Positions 1 to 7,475 of a DNA stretch of 11,110 nucleotides are shown here, piece after piece. Below the pieces are notes generated by a model, which saw nothing but the letters and a program-made list of their open reading frames with translations, made no database searches and had not been told where the DNA came from. The position numbers and the translations under genes were made by a program. Source of the DNA: WHTB01 sp050699035 (GTDB taxonomy: Bacteria; Actinomycetota; Actinomycetes; Propionibacteriales; Nocardioidaceae); assembly GCA_050699035.1 (NCBI GenBank), contig JBOHDE010000127.1:1-11110 (forward strand), in the 5' to 3' direction. Every line of letters starts with the position of its first letter. Position 1 is the first letter of the stretch.

Positions 1-8
1 CAGTGTCT

Positions 9-54
9 GGTTTCAGGAGATAGTTGACACCTGTCTCGGGACATAGTTGACACC
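9..54 (+). repeat. IS left end: two tandem 23-bp units
   Basis: Units 9-31 and 32-54 both end in ATAGTTGACACC. The inner one begins TGTCTCGGGACA, an imperfect 12-bp palindrome; the outer one has a degenerate version (GGTTTCAGGAGA). The 23-bp period is close to two helical turns, so both cores would lie on the same DNA face. These are probably transposase binding sites. This role is inferred from their position and their match to the other end. Confidence 0.7.
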
Positions 55-74
55 TCTGCCGGAGGTGACGGCCC

Positions 75-1313
75 ATGTCCAAGGCCCGACTGATCATCAC
101 CGCGGTGGTGGTCGAGAGACGCTCCAAGAGCGAGGTCGCCCGCGACTACGACGTGTCCCGCTACTGGGTCCATGTCCTGGTCAAGCGCTACCAGGCCGAG
201 GGAGAGACCGCGTTCCAACCGCGCTCCCGGCGCCCGCACACCAGCAGCCGGGCCGTGCCACCCGACGTCGAGGAACAGATCGTCCGGCTCCGCAAGGAGC
301 TGTCCAAGCAGGGACTGGACGCCGGCGCGGACACGATCCGCACCCACCTGGCCCGTCGCACCCCGAGGTCGCAGACCTCGACGTCGCCCAGCCCGCTTCC
401 CGCGGTCTCGACGATCTGGCGGATCCTGGTCCGGCGCGGGTTCGTGGTCCCCCAGCCGCAGAAACGGCCGAGATCGTCCTGGCACCGGTTCAGCGCAGAA
501 CAACCCAACGAACGCTGGCAGGCCGACACCACCCACTGGCACCTCGCCGACGGCACCGAGGTGGAGATCCTCAACCTCCTCGACGACCACTCCCGGCTGT
601 CGCTGGCCTCCGTACCGCGCCGCAGCATCACCGGCCCCGACGTCGTGCACACCTTCCAAGACGCCTTCCTACGCTGGGGAATCCCCGCCAGCGTCCTGAC
701 CGACAACGGCGCCGTCTTCACCGGGACACCCCGCCGCGGCGGCCGCGTCGCCCTCGAGGTCGAGCTCGGCAAGCGCGGGATCCGACTCCACCACTCCCGG
801 CCCCACCACCCCCAGACCTGCGGCAAGGTGGAGCGGTACCAGCAGACCCAGAAGAAATGGCTCGCCGCCCAGCCACCCGCCAAGACCGTCGCAGGCCTGC
901 ACCGCCAACTCACCCGGTTCCGGCGCTACTACAACGAAGTCCGACCGCACCGGGCGCTGGCCCGCGACACACCCATGCACGCCTACACCGCCCGACCCAA
1001 GGCCACCGCGACCGGGCCCTACATCGACCCGCACTGCCGCGTACGCCACGACCGCATCGACCAAGGCGGCACCGTCACCCTGCGACACAACAGCCGCCTA
1101 CACCACATCGGCCTCGGACGCGGGATCGCCGGCACCCCAGTCACCCTCCTCGTCGACGACCTACACATCCGGGCCATCCACCGCCACACCGGAGAGCTCA
1201 TCCGCGAGCTGACCCTGGACCCCACCCGCGACTTCCAACCGCGAGGAGTCCCACCCGGACCACCCCCAAGACAAACTTCCGGCAGCGGACGAAGAAGACC
1301 CCAGATGCAATGA
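75..1313 (+). CDS. IS481-family DDE transposase
   Basis: This gene encodes a 412-residue transposase that cuts and joins the ends of the surrounding IS. The N-terminal part (about 5-55) is a helix-turn-helix of the kind that reads transposon ends (SKSEVARDYDVSRYWVHVLVKRY). A second HTH-like linker region runs to about residue 125. The RNase H-fold integrase core (rve) covers about 140-300. Its acidic triad is visible as D151 (WQADTTHW), D210 (LTDNG) and E253 (GKVERYQQ), followed by the usual YYNEVRPHRAL motif at 285-295. The D210-E253 spacing is slightly longer than the typical 35 residues because of a Gly/Arg-rich insertion (217-225). The basic, proline-rich tail after about 390 looks unstructured. 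The ATG at 75 is chosen because GGAGGTGA at 61-68 is a strong ribosome binding site 6 nt upstream. No frameshift or stop interrupts the gene, so it may be active. Confidence 0.93.
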   Translation: MSKARLIITAVVVERRSKSEVARDYDVSRYWVHVLVKRYQAEGETAFQPRSRRPHTSSRAVPPDVEEQIVRLRKELSKQGLDAGADTIRTHLARRTPRSQTSTSPSPLPAVSTIWRILVRRGFVVPQPQKRPRSSWHRFSAEQPNERWQADTTHWHLADGTEVEILNLLDDHSRLSLASVPRRSITGPDVVHTFQDAFLRWGIPASVLTDNGAVFTGTPRRGGRVALEVELGKRGIRLHHSRPHHPQTCGKVERYQQTQKKWLAAQPPAKTVAGLHRQLTRFRRYYNEVRPHRALARDTPMHAYTARPKATATGPYIDPHCRVRHDRIDQGGTVTLRHNSRLHHIGLGRGIAGTPVTLLVDDLHIRAIHRHTGELIRELTLDPTRDFQPRGVPPGPPPRQTSGSGRRRPQMQ

Positions 1314-1350
1314 TGTCTCGAGACACCTGTCAACGGTGTCTCGAGACATC
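1303..1350 (-). repeat. IS right end: paired TGTCTCGAGACA palindromes
   Basis: Two perfect 12-bp palindromes, TGTCTCGAGACA, lie at 1314-1325 and 1337-1348, 23 bp apart. Together they make a larger perfect inverted repeat: 16-nt arms at 1312-1327 and 1335-1350 around the 7-nt loop TGTCAAC. Read on the minus strand this is the right terminal repeat of the IS. The transposase stop codon (1311-1313) lies inside the inner unit. Transcribed from the tRNA-Arg gene, this segment would form a long hairpin right after the tRNA. It has no U-run, so it is not a standard intrinsic terminator. Confidence 0.75.
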
Positions 1351-1358
1351 ACAGAAAG

Positions 1359-1430
1359 CGCCCCCGGCAGGATTCGAACCTGCGCTCCCCGCTCCGGAGG
1401 CGGGTGCTCTATCCCCTGAGCTACGGGGGC
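1359..1430 (-). tRNA. tRNA-Arg (anticodon CCG)
   Basis: Read on the minus strand, all four stems fold: acceptor GCCCCCG/CGGGGGC, D stem GCTC/GAGC, anticodon stem CCCGC/GCGGG around loop CTCCGGA, and T stem GCAGG/CCTGC around TTCGAAT. The loop gives anticodon CCG, which reads the arginine codon CGG, common in high-GC genomes. The discriminator base is G (1359), as is usual for many bacterial tRNA-Arg. The length is 72 nt and CCA is not encoded. The IS right end lies 8 bp past the 3' end. The tRNA is divergent from the response regulator and argS, whose product charges it. Confidence 0.96.
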
Positions 1431-1456
1431 TCGTGTGGCGCTGGCGGGGCGCGCAC

Positions 1457-1462
1457 ACAGTA
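1457..1462 (-). promoter_or_regulatory. Candidate -10 box for tRNA-Arg
   Basis: On the minus strand this reads TACTGT, matching the actinobacterial TANNNT -10 consensus. A start about 7 nt downstream would leave a leader of about 20 nt before the tRNA 5' end at 1430. No convincing -35 hexamer is visible; the expected region contains TGGTTTTC. This is inferred from sequence and position only. Confidence 0.45.
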
Positions 1463-1543
1463 TCAGCGCCCCGCGGCGCGGCGAAAACCAGATCAGGGTG
1501 GTCGCCACGGCGCATTCTGGGCATTCCTGGCCCGGTCTGCGGC

Positions 1544-1555
1544 TACGGTCCTGCT
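1544..1555 (+). promoter_or_regulatory. Leaderless promoter -10 for the response regulator
   Basis: TACGGT at 1544-1549 is followed by exactly 6 nt and then the GTG start at 1556. This is the spacing at which a TANNNT box would place the transcript 5' end on the start codon. No Shine-Dalgarno sequence precedes the GTG, which supports a leaderless message. There is no good -35 match. A short inverted repeat, CTGTG/CACAG, straddles the start codon (1554-1565). Confidence 0.55.
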
Positions 1556-1930
1556 GTGACCACAGACCGCCCCCGGGTGCTGGTGGTGGACGACACCGAG
1601 TCGATCCGCGACCTCATCCGGCTCAACCTCGAGCTCGAGGGATTCGAGGTGATCATGGCCGTCGACGGCCAGGACTGCCTCGACCGCGTCCTGGACGTCG
1701 CCCCCGACGTCATCACGCTGGACGTGCTGATGCCTCGGCTGGACGGCTTCTCGACGGCCGCCCGGCTGAAGAGCGACCCGGCGACGAGCGACCTCCCGGT
1801 GATCATGCTGACCACCTCGGCCCAGGCCGCCGACCTCGACCGAGGCCGCGAGATCGGCGTCGACGCCTACATCACCAAGCCGTTCGACCCCGACCTGCTG
1901 GTGGCGACCGTCCGGCGGTTGGCCGGCTGA
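1556..1930 (+). CDS. Single-domain (CheY-like) response regulator
   Basis: This gene encodes a 124-residue receiver domain with no output domain. Visible residues are the acidic pocket D12-D13 (VLVVDDTES), the phosphoacceptor D56 (ITLDVLMPRLDG), the switch threonine T86 (VIMLTTSA) and the conserved K108 (YITKPF). The fold is complete to the last helix. It should accept a phosphoryl group from a histidine kinase and act by protein contact, but no kinase is encoded here, so its partner and pathway are unknown. The GTG at 1556 is chosen because it directly precedes the receiver domain and fits a leaderless promoter. The open frame continues upstream through the tRNA and IS only because stops are rare in GC-rich DNA. 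The gap to argS is 34 bp and contains a separate argS promoter candidate, so co-transcription with argS is possible but not required. Confidence 0.88.
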   Translation: MTTDRPRVLVVDDTESIRDLIRLNLELEGFEVIMAVDGQDCLDRVLDVAPDVITLDVLMPRLDGFSTAARLKSDPATSDLPVIMLTTSAQAADLDRGREIGVDAYITKPFDPDLLVATVRRLAG

Positions 1931-1952
1931 GCATCGGCCGGTCGTGCGCCGA

Positions 1953-1964
1953 TACGCTTGGTCG
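1953..1964 (+). promoter_or_regulatory. Leaderless promoter -10 for argS
   Basis: TACGCT at 1953-1958 is followed by 6 nt and the GTG at 1965, the same geometry as before the response regulator gene. No ribosome binding site is seen upstream of 1965. This box also argues against the alternative in-frame GTG at 1944, which would add seven residues and would lie upstream of the predicted transcript start. Confidence 0.55.
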
Positions 1965-3641
1965 GTGACCCCGGAGCAGCTCTCGCAGACGATCCTCGAC
2001 GTACTCGGCTCGCTGGCCGATGAGGGGCGCCTCAACCTGCCCGACGGGCTGCCGGCCGCGGTACGGGTGGAGCGGCCGAAGGCCAAGGAGCACGGCGACT
2101 ACTCCACCAACATCGCCATGCAGCTCGGCAAGCGGGCCGGGCGCCCGCCGCGCGAGCTGGCGCAGGACATCGCCGCCGCACTGACGTCGTCCGACGGTGT
2201 CGCCGCGGCCGAGATCGCCGGCCCCGGCTTCATCAACATCCGGGTCGAGGCGTCGGCCCAGGGCGTGCTCGCCCGCGAGATCATCGAGGCGGGCAAGGGG
2301 TACGGGAGCACCGACGTGCTGACCGGCCAGCGGGTCAACCTCGAGTTCATCTCCGCCAACCCGACCGGCCCGATCCACCTCGGCCACACCCGCTGGGCCG
2401 TCGTCGGCGACGCCATCGGCCGGGTGCTGGAGGCCGCCGGCGCCGACGTCACGCGCGAGTTCTACATCAACGACCGCGGTGCCCAGCTGGACAAGTTCGG
2501 CGCGTCGCTACGGGCGGCGGCACTCGGTGAGCCGATCCCCGACGACGGCTACCACGGGGCTTACATCGCGGAGCTGGCTAGCCGGATCGTGCGGGCACAG
2601 CCCGAGCTGCTCGACCTGAGCGGCGAGCAGCAGTTCGTGGCGTTCCGCGAGGCGGGCTACCGCTTCCAGCTCGCCGAGCAGCAAGAGCAGCTCGACGGGT
2701 TCCGTACCCACTTCGACGTCTGGTACTCCGAGCGCAGCCTGCACGAGGGCGGGCCCGGTCATGACAAGGTGCAGCACGGCATCGACAAGCTGCGCGAGCA
2801 AGGGCACCTGTACGAATCCGACGGCGCGCTCTGGATGCGCACGACGGACTTCGGTGACGACAAGGACCGGGTCGTGGTGCGGTCCAACGGCGCCTACACC
2901 TACTACGCGTCGGACACCGCGTACTACATCGACAAGCGCGAGCGCGGGTTCAGCCCCTGCATCTACCTGCTCGGCGCCGACCACCACGGCTACGTCTCAC
3001 GGCTGAAGGCCATCGCCGCCTGCGCGGGTGACGACCCCGAGCGTGACATCGACGTACTGATCGGGCAGCTGGTGAAGATCGTGCGCGGCGACGAGGAGGT
3101 CAAGCTGAGCAAGAGGGCCGGCACCGTCGTCACGCTGCAGGAGCTGGTCGAGATGATCGGCGTCGACGCCTTGCGCTACACCCTGTCGCGCTACCCGTCC
3201 GACTCCCCGCTGACCCTCGACGTCGAGCAGATCACCCGGCAGGCCTCGGACAACCCCGTCTTCTACGTGCAGTACGCCCATGCGCGGCTGTCGTCGATCC
3301 TGCGCAACGCCGCCGACCTCGGCATCGCGCCGGCGGCCGCCGACTTCGACCCGTCGCTGTTGTCGCACGAGCGCGAGGGCAACCTGCTGCGCGCGCTGGG
3401 CGACTTCCCTCGGGTCGTGGCACAAGCCGCCGAGCTGCGGGAGCCGCACCGGGTGGCGCGCTACCTGGAGGCGACCGCCTCGACGTTCCACAAGTTCTAC
3501 GACGTGTGCCGGGTGCTGCCGATGGGCGACGAGCCGGCCGCGCAGCTGCACGCTGCGCGGCTGCTCCTGGTCGACGCGACGCGCACCGTGGTCGCCAACG
3601 GACTCGGGCTGCTCGGCGTCACCGCACCGGAGCGGATGTAG
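1965..3641 (+). CDS. argS: Arginyl-tRNA synthetase
   Basis: ArgS joins arginine to tRNA-Arg in the cytoplasm, using ATP. The protein has 558 residues, normal for bacterial ArgS. The N-terminal tRNA-recognition domain covers about 1-95. The class I catalytic domain follows, with the HIGH motif as HLGH at 138-141 (ANPTGPIHLGHTRW), the family motif FYINDRGAQ at 166-174 and the KMSKS-equivalent KLSKR at 380-384. The DALR anticodon-binding domain starts near 433 (YVQYAHARLSSI) and runs to the end. The start at GTG 1965 gives the familiar VTPEQLSQ beginning and fits the leaderless promoter. The stop lies 2 nt before lysA, so the two are very likely co-transcribed and perhaps translationally coupled. 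The argS-lysA pair is a known operon in Corynebacterium glutamicum, where arginine and lysine affect expression. No specific regulatory site for that is recognised here. Confidence 0.97.
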   Translation: MTPEQLSQTILDVLGSLADEGRLNLPDGLPAAVRVERPKAKEHGDYSTNIAMQLGKRAGRPPRELAQDIAAALTSSDGVAAAEIAGPGFINIRVEASAQGVLAREIIEAGKGYGSTDVLTGQRVNLEFISANPTGPIHLGHTRWAVVGDAIGRVLEAAGADVTREFYINDRGAQLDKFGASLRAAALGEPIPDDGYHGAYIAELASRIVRAQPELLDLSGEQQFVAFREAGYRFQLAEQQEQLDGFRTHFDVWYSERSLHEGGPGHDKVQHGIDKLREQGHLYESDGALWMRTTDFGDDKDRVVVRSNGAYTYYASDTAYYIDKRERGFSPCIYLLGADHHGYVSRLKAIAACAGDDPERDIDVLIGQLVKIVRGDEEVKLSKRAGTVVTLQELVEMIGVDALRYTLSRYPSDSPLTLDVEQITRQASDNPVFYVQYAHARLSSILRNAADLGIAPAAADFDPSLLSHEREGNLLRALGDFPRVVAQAAELREPHRVARYLEATASTFHKFYDVCRVLPMGDEPAAQLHAARLLLVDATRTVVANGLGLLGVTAPERM

Positions 3642-3643
3642 CC

Positions 3644-5041
3644 GTGCGCGCTCACGAAGCCGGTGCTCTGCACGCCGACCTGGGCTCGCGCGGCCCCTCG
3701 TGGCTGCGCGAGCCCGACGACGTCAACGCGCTGGTCGACAGCCTCTGGTCGTCGACCGTCGAGCGGTCCGCCGACGGCGCTCTCAGCGTCGGCGGCATCG
3801 ACGTGCGACGGCTGGTCGAGCAGTTCGGCAGCCCGCTCTACGTACTCGACGAGGTCGACTTCCGCAGCCGCGCCGCCGCCTTCCGGGAGGCGTTCCCGGA
3901 CTATGACGTCTACTACGCGGGGAAGGCGTTCCTCTGCTCGGCGGTCGTCCGCTGGGCGATCGAGGAGGGGCTACGACTCGACGTCTGCACCGGCGGGGAG
4001 CTGGCGCTGGCGCTGCGGGCCGGCGTCGACCCGTCCCTGATCGGCTTCCACGGCAACAACAAGTCCGAGGCCGAGCTCACTCGTGCCGTCGAGGCGGGAG
4101 TCGGCCGGGTGATCGTCGACTCGGTGGCGGAGATCGAGCGGCTCGGCCAGATCGCGGCCGAGCGGTCGAAGGCCGTACCCGTGCTGGTGCGGGTGACCGC
4201 CGGCGTCGAGGCGCACACCCACGCGTACATCGCGACCGCGCACGAGGACCAGAAGTTCGGCTTCTCCATCGCCGAGGGCGATGCGCTCGAGGCCGTACGC
4301 CGAGTCGCCGCCGCCGACGGCCTCGAGCTGCTGGGCCTGCACTCGCACATCGGGTCACAGATCTTCGACACATCCGGGTTCGAGGTAGCAGCCCGCCGGG
4401 TCCTGGCACTGCACGCGCGGATCGTCGCCGAGCTCGGGGTCGTCCCGCCCGAGCTCGACCTCGGCGGCGGGTTCGGCATCGCGTACACGACCCAGGACGA
4501 CCCGCAGGACCCGAAGACACTGGCCGAGGGGATGTCGCGGATCATCGACCACGAGTGCCGCGCCCTGGGCGTCGACCGGCCCCGGCTGTCGATCGAGCCC
4601 GGTCGTGCGATCGTCGGCCCGTCCACCTGCACCGTCTACCGGGTCGGCACGGTCAAGCGGGTCGCCCTCGACGCCGGTGCGTCCCGGCTGTACGTGTCCG
4701 TGGACGGTGGCATGAGCGACAACATCCGCACCGCCCTGTACGACGCCGACTACTCCTGCACCCTCGCGTCCCGGTCGTCGTCGGCGCCGGCGGTGCTCGG
4801 CCGGGTCGTCGGCAAGCACTGCGAGGCCGGCGACATCCTGGTCAAGGACGAGTTCGTCCCGTCCGACCTGACGGCGGGCGACCTGCTCGCCATCCCCGGT
4901 ACCGGCGCCTACTGTCGGTCGTTGGCCTCCAACTACAACCACGTCCCACGGCCCCCGGTGGTGGCCGTCCGCGACGGCCAGGCACGACTCGTCGTGCGTG
5001 GGGAGTCGGAGGACGATCTGCTACGGCTCGACGTACTGTGA
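3644..5041 (+). CDS. lysA: Diaminopimelate decarboxylase
   Basis: LysA removes CO2 from meso-diaminopimelate to give L-lysine, the last step of lysine synthesis. It uses pyridoxal phosphate and is of alanine racemase fold type III. The 465 residues comprise an actinobacterial N-terminal extension (about 1-60), a TIM barrel, and a C-terminal beta domain. Key sites are K94 (YYAGKAF, the PLP Schiff-base lysine), H235 (HSHIGSQ), the glycine-rich phosphate loop GGG at 274-276, EPGR at 318-321, the active-site cysteine C393 (KHCEAGD) and GTGAY at 419-423. The GTG at 3644 is preferred over the longer open frame from 3506. It gives the conserved start VRAHEAGALHADLGSRGPSW and lies 2 nt after the argS stop; GGAG at 3629-3632 is a weak ribosome binding site. 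The gene competes with hom for aspartate-pathway carbon. Confidence 0.97.
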   Translation: MRAHEAGALHADLGSRGPSWLREPDDVNALVDSLWSSTVERSADGALSVGGIDVRRLVEQFGSPLYVLDEVDFRSRAAAFREAFPDYDVYYAGKAFLCSAVVRWAIEEGLRLDVCTGGELALALRAGVDPSLIGFHGNNKSEAELTRAVEAGVGRVIVDSVAEIERLGQIAAERSKAVPVLVRVTAGVEAHTHAYIATAHEDQKFGFSIAEGDALEAVRRVAAADGLELLGLHSHIGSQIFDTSGFEVAARRVLALHARIVAELGVVPPELDLGGGFGIAYTTQDDPQDPKTLAEGMSRIIDHECRALGVDRPRLSIEPGRAIVGPSTCTVYRVGTVKRVALDAGASRLYVSVDGGMSDNIRTALYDADYSCTLASRSSSAPAVLGRVVGKHCEAGDILVKDEFVPSDLTAGDLLAIPGTGAYCRSLASNYNHVPRPPVVAVRDGQARLVVRGESEDDLLRLDVL

Positions 5042-5084
5042 GACCCATGTCTTGGATCGTGGACGAGGAAGGCAGGGTGGGCCG

Positions 5085-6389
5085 ATGACTGGTCGCACAC
5101 TGCGCGTGGCGCTGCTCGGATGCGGTGTCGTCGGCAGCCAGGTGGCCCGCATCCTCACCGAGCAGGCCGACGACCTGACCGCGCGGATCGGCGCCCGCCC
5201 CGAGATCGTCGGCATCGCCGTGCGCCGGCCGCAGCGCTCGCGGGACGTGCCGGTGGACCCCGCGCTGTTCACGACCGACGCGCACGCACTCGTCACCCGG
5301 GGCGACGTCGACGTCGTGGTCGAGGTGATCGGCGGCATCGAGCCCGCCCGTTCGCTGATCCTGGCCGCGCTCGAGAGCGGGGCGTCGGTCGCCACCGCCA
5401 ACAAGGCCCTGCTCGCCGAGGACGGCGCCACGCTGTTCGCCGCCGCCGAGAAGGCCGGGCGGGACATCTACTTCGAGGCGGCGGTGGCGGGCGCGATCCC
5501 GATCCTGCGGCCACTGCGCGAGTCGCTCGCCGGCGACCGGGTGCGGCGCGTGCTCGGCATCGTCAACGGCACGACCAACTTCATCCTGGACCGGATGGAC
5601 AGCACCGGCGCCGGTTTCTCCGAGGCGCTGGAGGAGGCCCAGGCTTTGGGGTACGCCGAGGCCGACCCCACCGCCGACGTCGAGGGGTTCGACGCTGCGG
5701 CGAAGGCGGCAATCCTTGCCAGCTTGGCATTTCACACCAGGGTGACCGTCGCCGACGTCCACCGCGAAGGCATCACCGACGTCAGCGCCGCGGACATCGC
5801 GTCGGCCCGCGACATGGGCTGCGTGGTCAAGCTGCTGGCGATCTGTGACCTCACCGACGGCGACACCGGCAGCATGGTCTCGGCCCGCGTGCACCCGGCG
5901 ATGATCCCGCTGTCGCACCCGCTGGCGAGTGTGCGCGAGGCCTACAACGCGGTGTTCGTCGAGAGCGAGGCGGCCGGGCAGCTGATGTTCTACGGTCCCG
6001 GCGCCGGCGGCGCGCCGACCGCCAGTGCTGTGCTCGGTGACCTCGTCACGATCGCCCGCAACCGGCTCGACGAGGTGCGCGGGGTCGGCGAGTCGACCTA
6101 CGCCCAGTGCGCCATCCAGCCGATGGGTGAGACTCGTACTCGCTACCACGTGGCGATCGACGTCGACGACCGAGCCGGCGTGCTGGCCAGTGTCGCCCAG
6201 GTGTTCGCTGCGCACGACGTGTCCATCCAGACGGTGCGACAGGAGGGCCGCGACGACGACGCGGAGCTGGTGATCGTCAGCCACACCGCCGCCGACTCCG
6301 CGCTCGCCGCCACCGTCCAGGGCCTGCGCGAGCTCGCCGCCGTCCGCGACGTCACCTCGGTGATGCGGGTCGAGGCGGAGGCGGAGTGA
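5085..6389 (+). CDS. hom: Homoserine dehydrogenase
   Basis: Hom reduces aspartate semialdehyde to homoserine with NAD(P)H, at the branch toward threonine and methionine. Its 434 residues have three parts. The Rossmann domain has GCGVVG at 12-17. The catalytic domain has NGTTN at 161-165 and the residues E192, D198, D203 and K207, spaced as in characterised homoserine dehydrogenases (GYAEADPTADVEGFDAAAK). The C-terminal ACT domain, about 354-430, begins YHVAIDVDDRAGVLASVAQ. In this family the ACT domain allows feedback inhibition by threonine. The ATG at 5085 is preferred over the longer frame from 4998 because it directly precedes the Rossmann strand and follows purine-rich GAGGAAGG and AGGGTGG (5065-5080). 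The 43-nt gap after lysA shows no terminator. The gene's last bases overlap thrC by 4 nt. In mycobacteria the same gene is called thrA. Confidence 0.97.
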   Translation: MTGRTLRVALLGCGVVGSQVARILTEQADDLTARIGARPEIVGIAVRRPQRSRDVPVDPALFTTDAHALVTRGDVDVVVEVIGGIEPARSLILAALESGASVATANKALLAEDGATLFAAAEKAGRDIYFEAAVAGAIPILRPLRESLAGDRVRRVLGIVNGTTNFILDRMDSTGAGFSEALEEAQALGYAEADPTADVEGFDAAAKAAILASLAFHTRVTVADVHREGITDVSAADIASARDMGCVVKLLAICDLTDGDTGSMVSARVHPAMIPLSHPLASVREAYNAVFVESEAAGQLMFYGPGAGGAPTASAVLGDLVTIARNRLDEVRGVGESTYAQCAIQPMGETRTRYHVAIDVDDRAGVLASVAQVFAAHDVSIQTVRQEGRDDDAELVIVSHTAADSALAATVQGLRELAAVRDVTSVMRVEAEAE

Positions 6390-7471
6390 CCACCGGTCGA
6401 CGTGCCCGCAGCGGGCAGTGGCGGGGCGTCATCGAGGAGTACCGCGACTGGCTCCCGGTCGACGAGACGACACCCGTGGTCACGTTGCGCGAGGGCGGCA
6501 CGCCGCTGGTCGAGTCCAGTTGGCTGTCCGAGCGCACCGGTGCCCGGGTGTGGCTGAAGGTCGAGGGTGACAACCCCACCGGGTCGTTCAAGGACCGTGG
6601 GATGACCGTCGCGATCTCGGTGGCGGTCGCCCAGGGCGCGAAGGCCGTCGTGTGCGCGTCGACCGGCAATACGTCGGCCTCGATGTCGGCGTACGCGGCT
6701 CGGGCGGGTCTGACCCCGCTCGTGCTCGTCCCGCAGGGCGGGATCGCCCAGGGCAAGATGGCGCAGGCCGTGGTGCACTCCGCGCAGATCGTGCAGGTGC
6801 GCGGCGGCTTCGACGACTGTCTACAGATCGCCCGGGGGCTCTCCGACTCGTACCCCGTTGCCCTGGTCAACTCGGTCAACCCGGTCCGGTTGGAGGGTCA
6901 GAAAACCGCCGCCTTCGAGGTCGTCGACTTCCTCGGTGAGGCACCCGACGTGCACGTGCTGCCGGTCGGCAACGCCGGCAACATCGCGGCGTACTGGAAG
7001 GGCTACCAGGAGTACGCCGGTGCAGGGCTCGCCGGCGGCACCCCCCGAATGTGGGGGTACCAGGCCGAGGGCGCGGCCCCCCTCGTGCGCGGTGAGGTCG
7101 TCGCGTCGCCCGACACGGTGGCGACCGCGATCCGGGTCGGCAACCCGGCCTCGTGGAAGCTGGCCGAGGCGGCGCGAGACGAGTCGGGCGGCCGCATCGA
7201 CGCCGTGTCCGACGCCGAGATCCTCGCCGCGCAGCGCGACCTGGCGGCGCGGGACGGCGTCTTCGTCGAGCCGGCGTCCGCGGCCGGTGCGGCGGGGCTG
7301 CTCAAGGCGCACGCCGCCGGCGACGTCGACTCCGGCCAGACCGTGGTCGTCACCGTGACCGGTCATGGCCTGAAGGACATCGACACGGCGCTGGCGACTT
7401 TCGACGGCCTGGTCGACACGGTCGTCGACGCGGACATCGACGCCGCCGCCCGCGCCACCGGGCTGGCCTGA
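6386..7471 (+). CDS. thrC: Threonine synthase
   Basis: ThrC converts O-phosphohomoserine to threonine with release of phosphate, the final threonine step. It is a PLP enzyme of fold type II and, at 361 residues, belongs to the short class typical of actinobacteria. Visible sites are K69 (GSFKDRGM, the PLP lysine), the STGNTSAS loop at 92-99, the PLP-phosphate loop VGNAGN at 194-199 and GHGLKD near 327-331. The GTG start at 6386 sits inside the hom stop (GTGA), a 4-nt overlap that suggests translational coupling; GGAGG at 6377-6381 is a fair ribosome binding site 4 nt upstream. Its substrate is made by thrB, the next gene, so the order is hom-thrC-thrB, not the order of the reactions. Confidence 0.97.
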   Translation: MTTGRRARSGQWRGVIEEYRDWLPVDETTPVVTLREGGTPLVESSWLSERTGARVWLKVEGDNPTGSFKDRGMTVAISVAVAQGAKAVVCASTGNTSASMSAYAARAGLTPLVLVPQGGIAQGKMAQAVVHSAQIVQVRGGFDDCLQIARGLSDSYPVALVNSVNPVRLEGQKTAAFEVVDFLGEAPDVHVLPVGNAGNIAAYWKGYQEYAGAGLAGGTPRMWGYQAEGAAPLVRGEVVASPDTVATAIRVGNPASWKLAEAARDESGGRIDAVSDAEILAAQRDLAARDGVFVEPASAAGAAGLLKAHAAGDVDSGQTVVVTVTGHGLKDIDTALATFDGLVDTVVDADIDAAARATGLA

Positions 7472-7475
7472 GGCC

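Larger units (their letters stand above)
9..1348 (+). mobile_element. IS481-family insertion sequence
   Basis: One transposase gene (75-1313) fills the element, as in IS481-family elements of about 1.0-1.4 kb. The ends are related inverted repeats: the unit at 32-54 matches the reverse complement of 1326-1348 (TGTCTCGRGACA core followed by GTTGACA). A second copy of the unit lies beside it at each end, on the outside at left (9-31, more diverged) and on the inside at right (1303-1325). The exact left boundary is uncertain because the outer unit is degenerate; it could begin at 4 (TGTCT), 9 or 32. No target duplication can be read with confidence, because the left flank is at most a few bases of visible sequence. 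The right end stops about 8 bp before a tRNA-Arg gene. The element looks intact, with an uninterrupted reading frame and both ends present. Confidence 0.8.

Noticed and set aside
1312..1350. Intrinsic terminator after tRNA-Arg
   Set aside because: The hairpin is strong, but there is no U-run on either strand and its sequence is explained by the IS right end.
47..1555. Long open frame running from 47 through the IS and tRNA into the response regulator
   Set aside because: It is out of frame with the clear transposase and has no family features before the receiver domain. It stays open because stop codons are rare in GC-rich DNA. Only the part from GTG 1556 is real.
1944..1964. Earlier GTG start for argS
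   Set aside because: It would add seven residues, overlaps the TACGCT box and lies upstream of the predicted transcript start. The GTG at 1965 gives the expected ArgS N-terminus.
4842..6284. 480-codon minus-strand open frame opposite hom
   Set aside because: The hom reading frame has all catalytic motifs in order. The minus frame shows no recognisable domain and is a codon-bias shadow.
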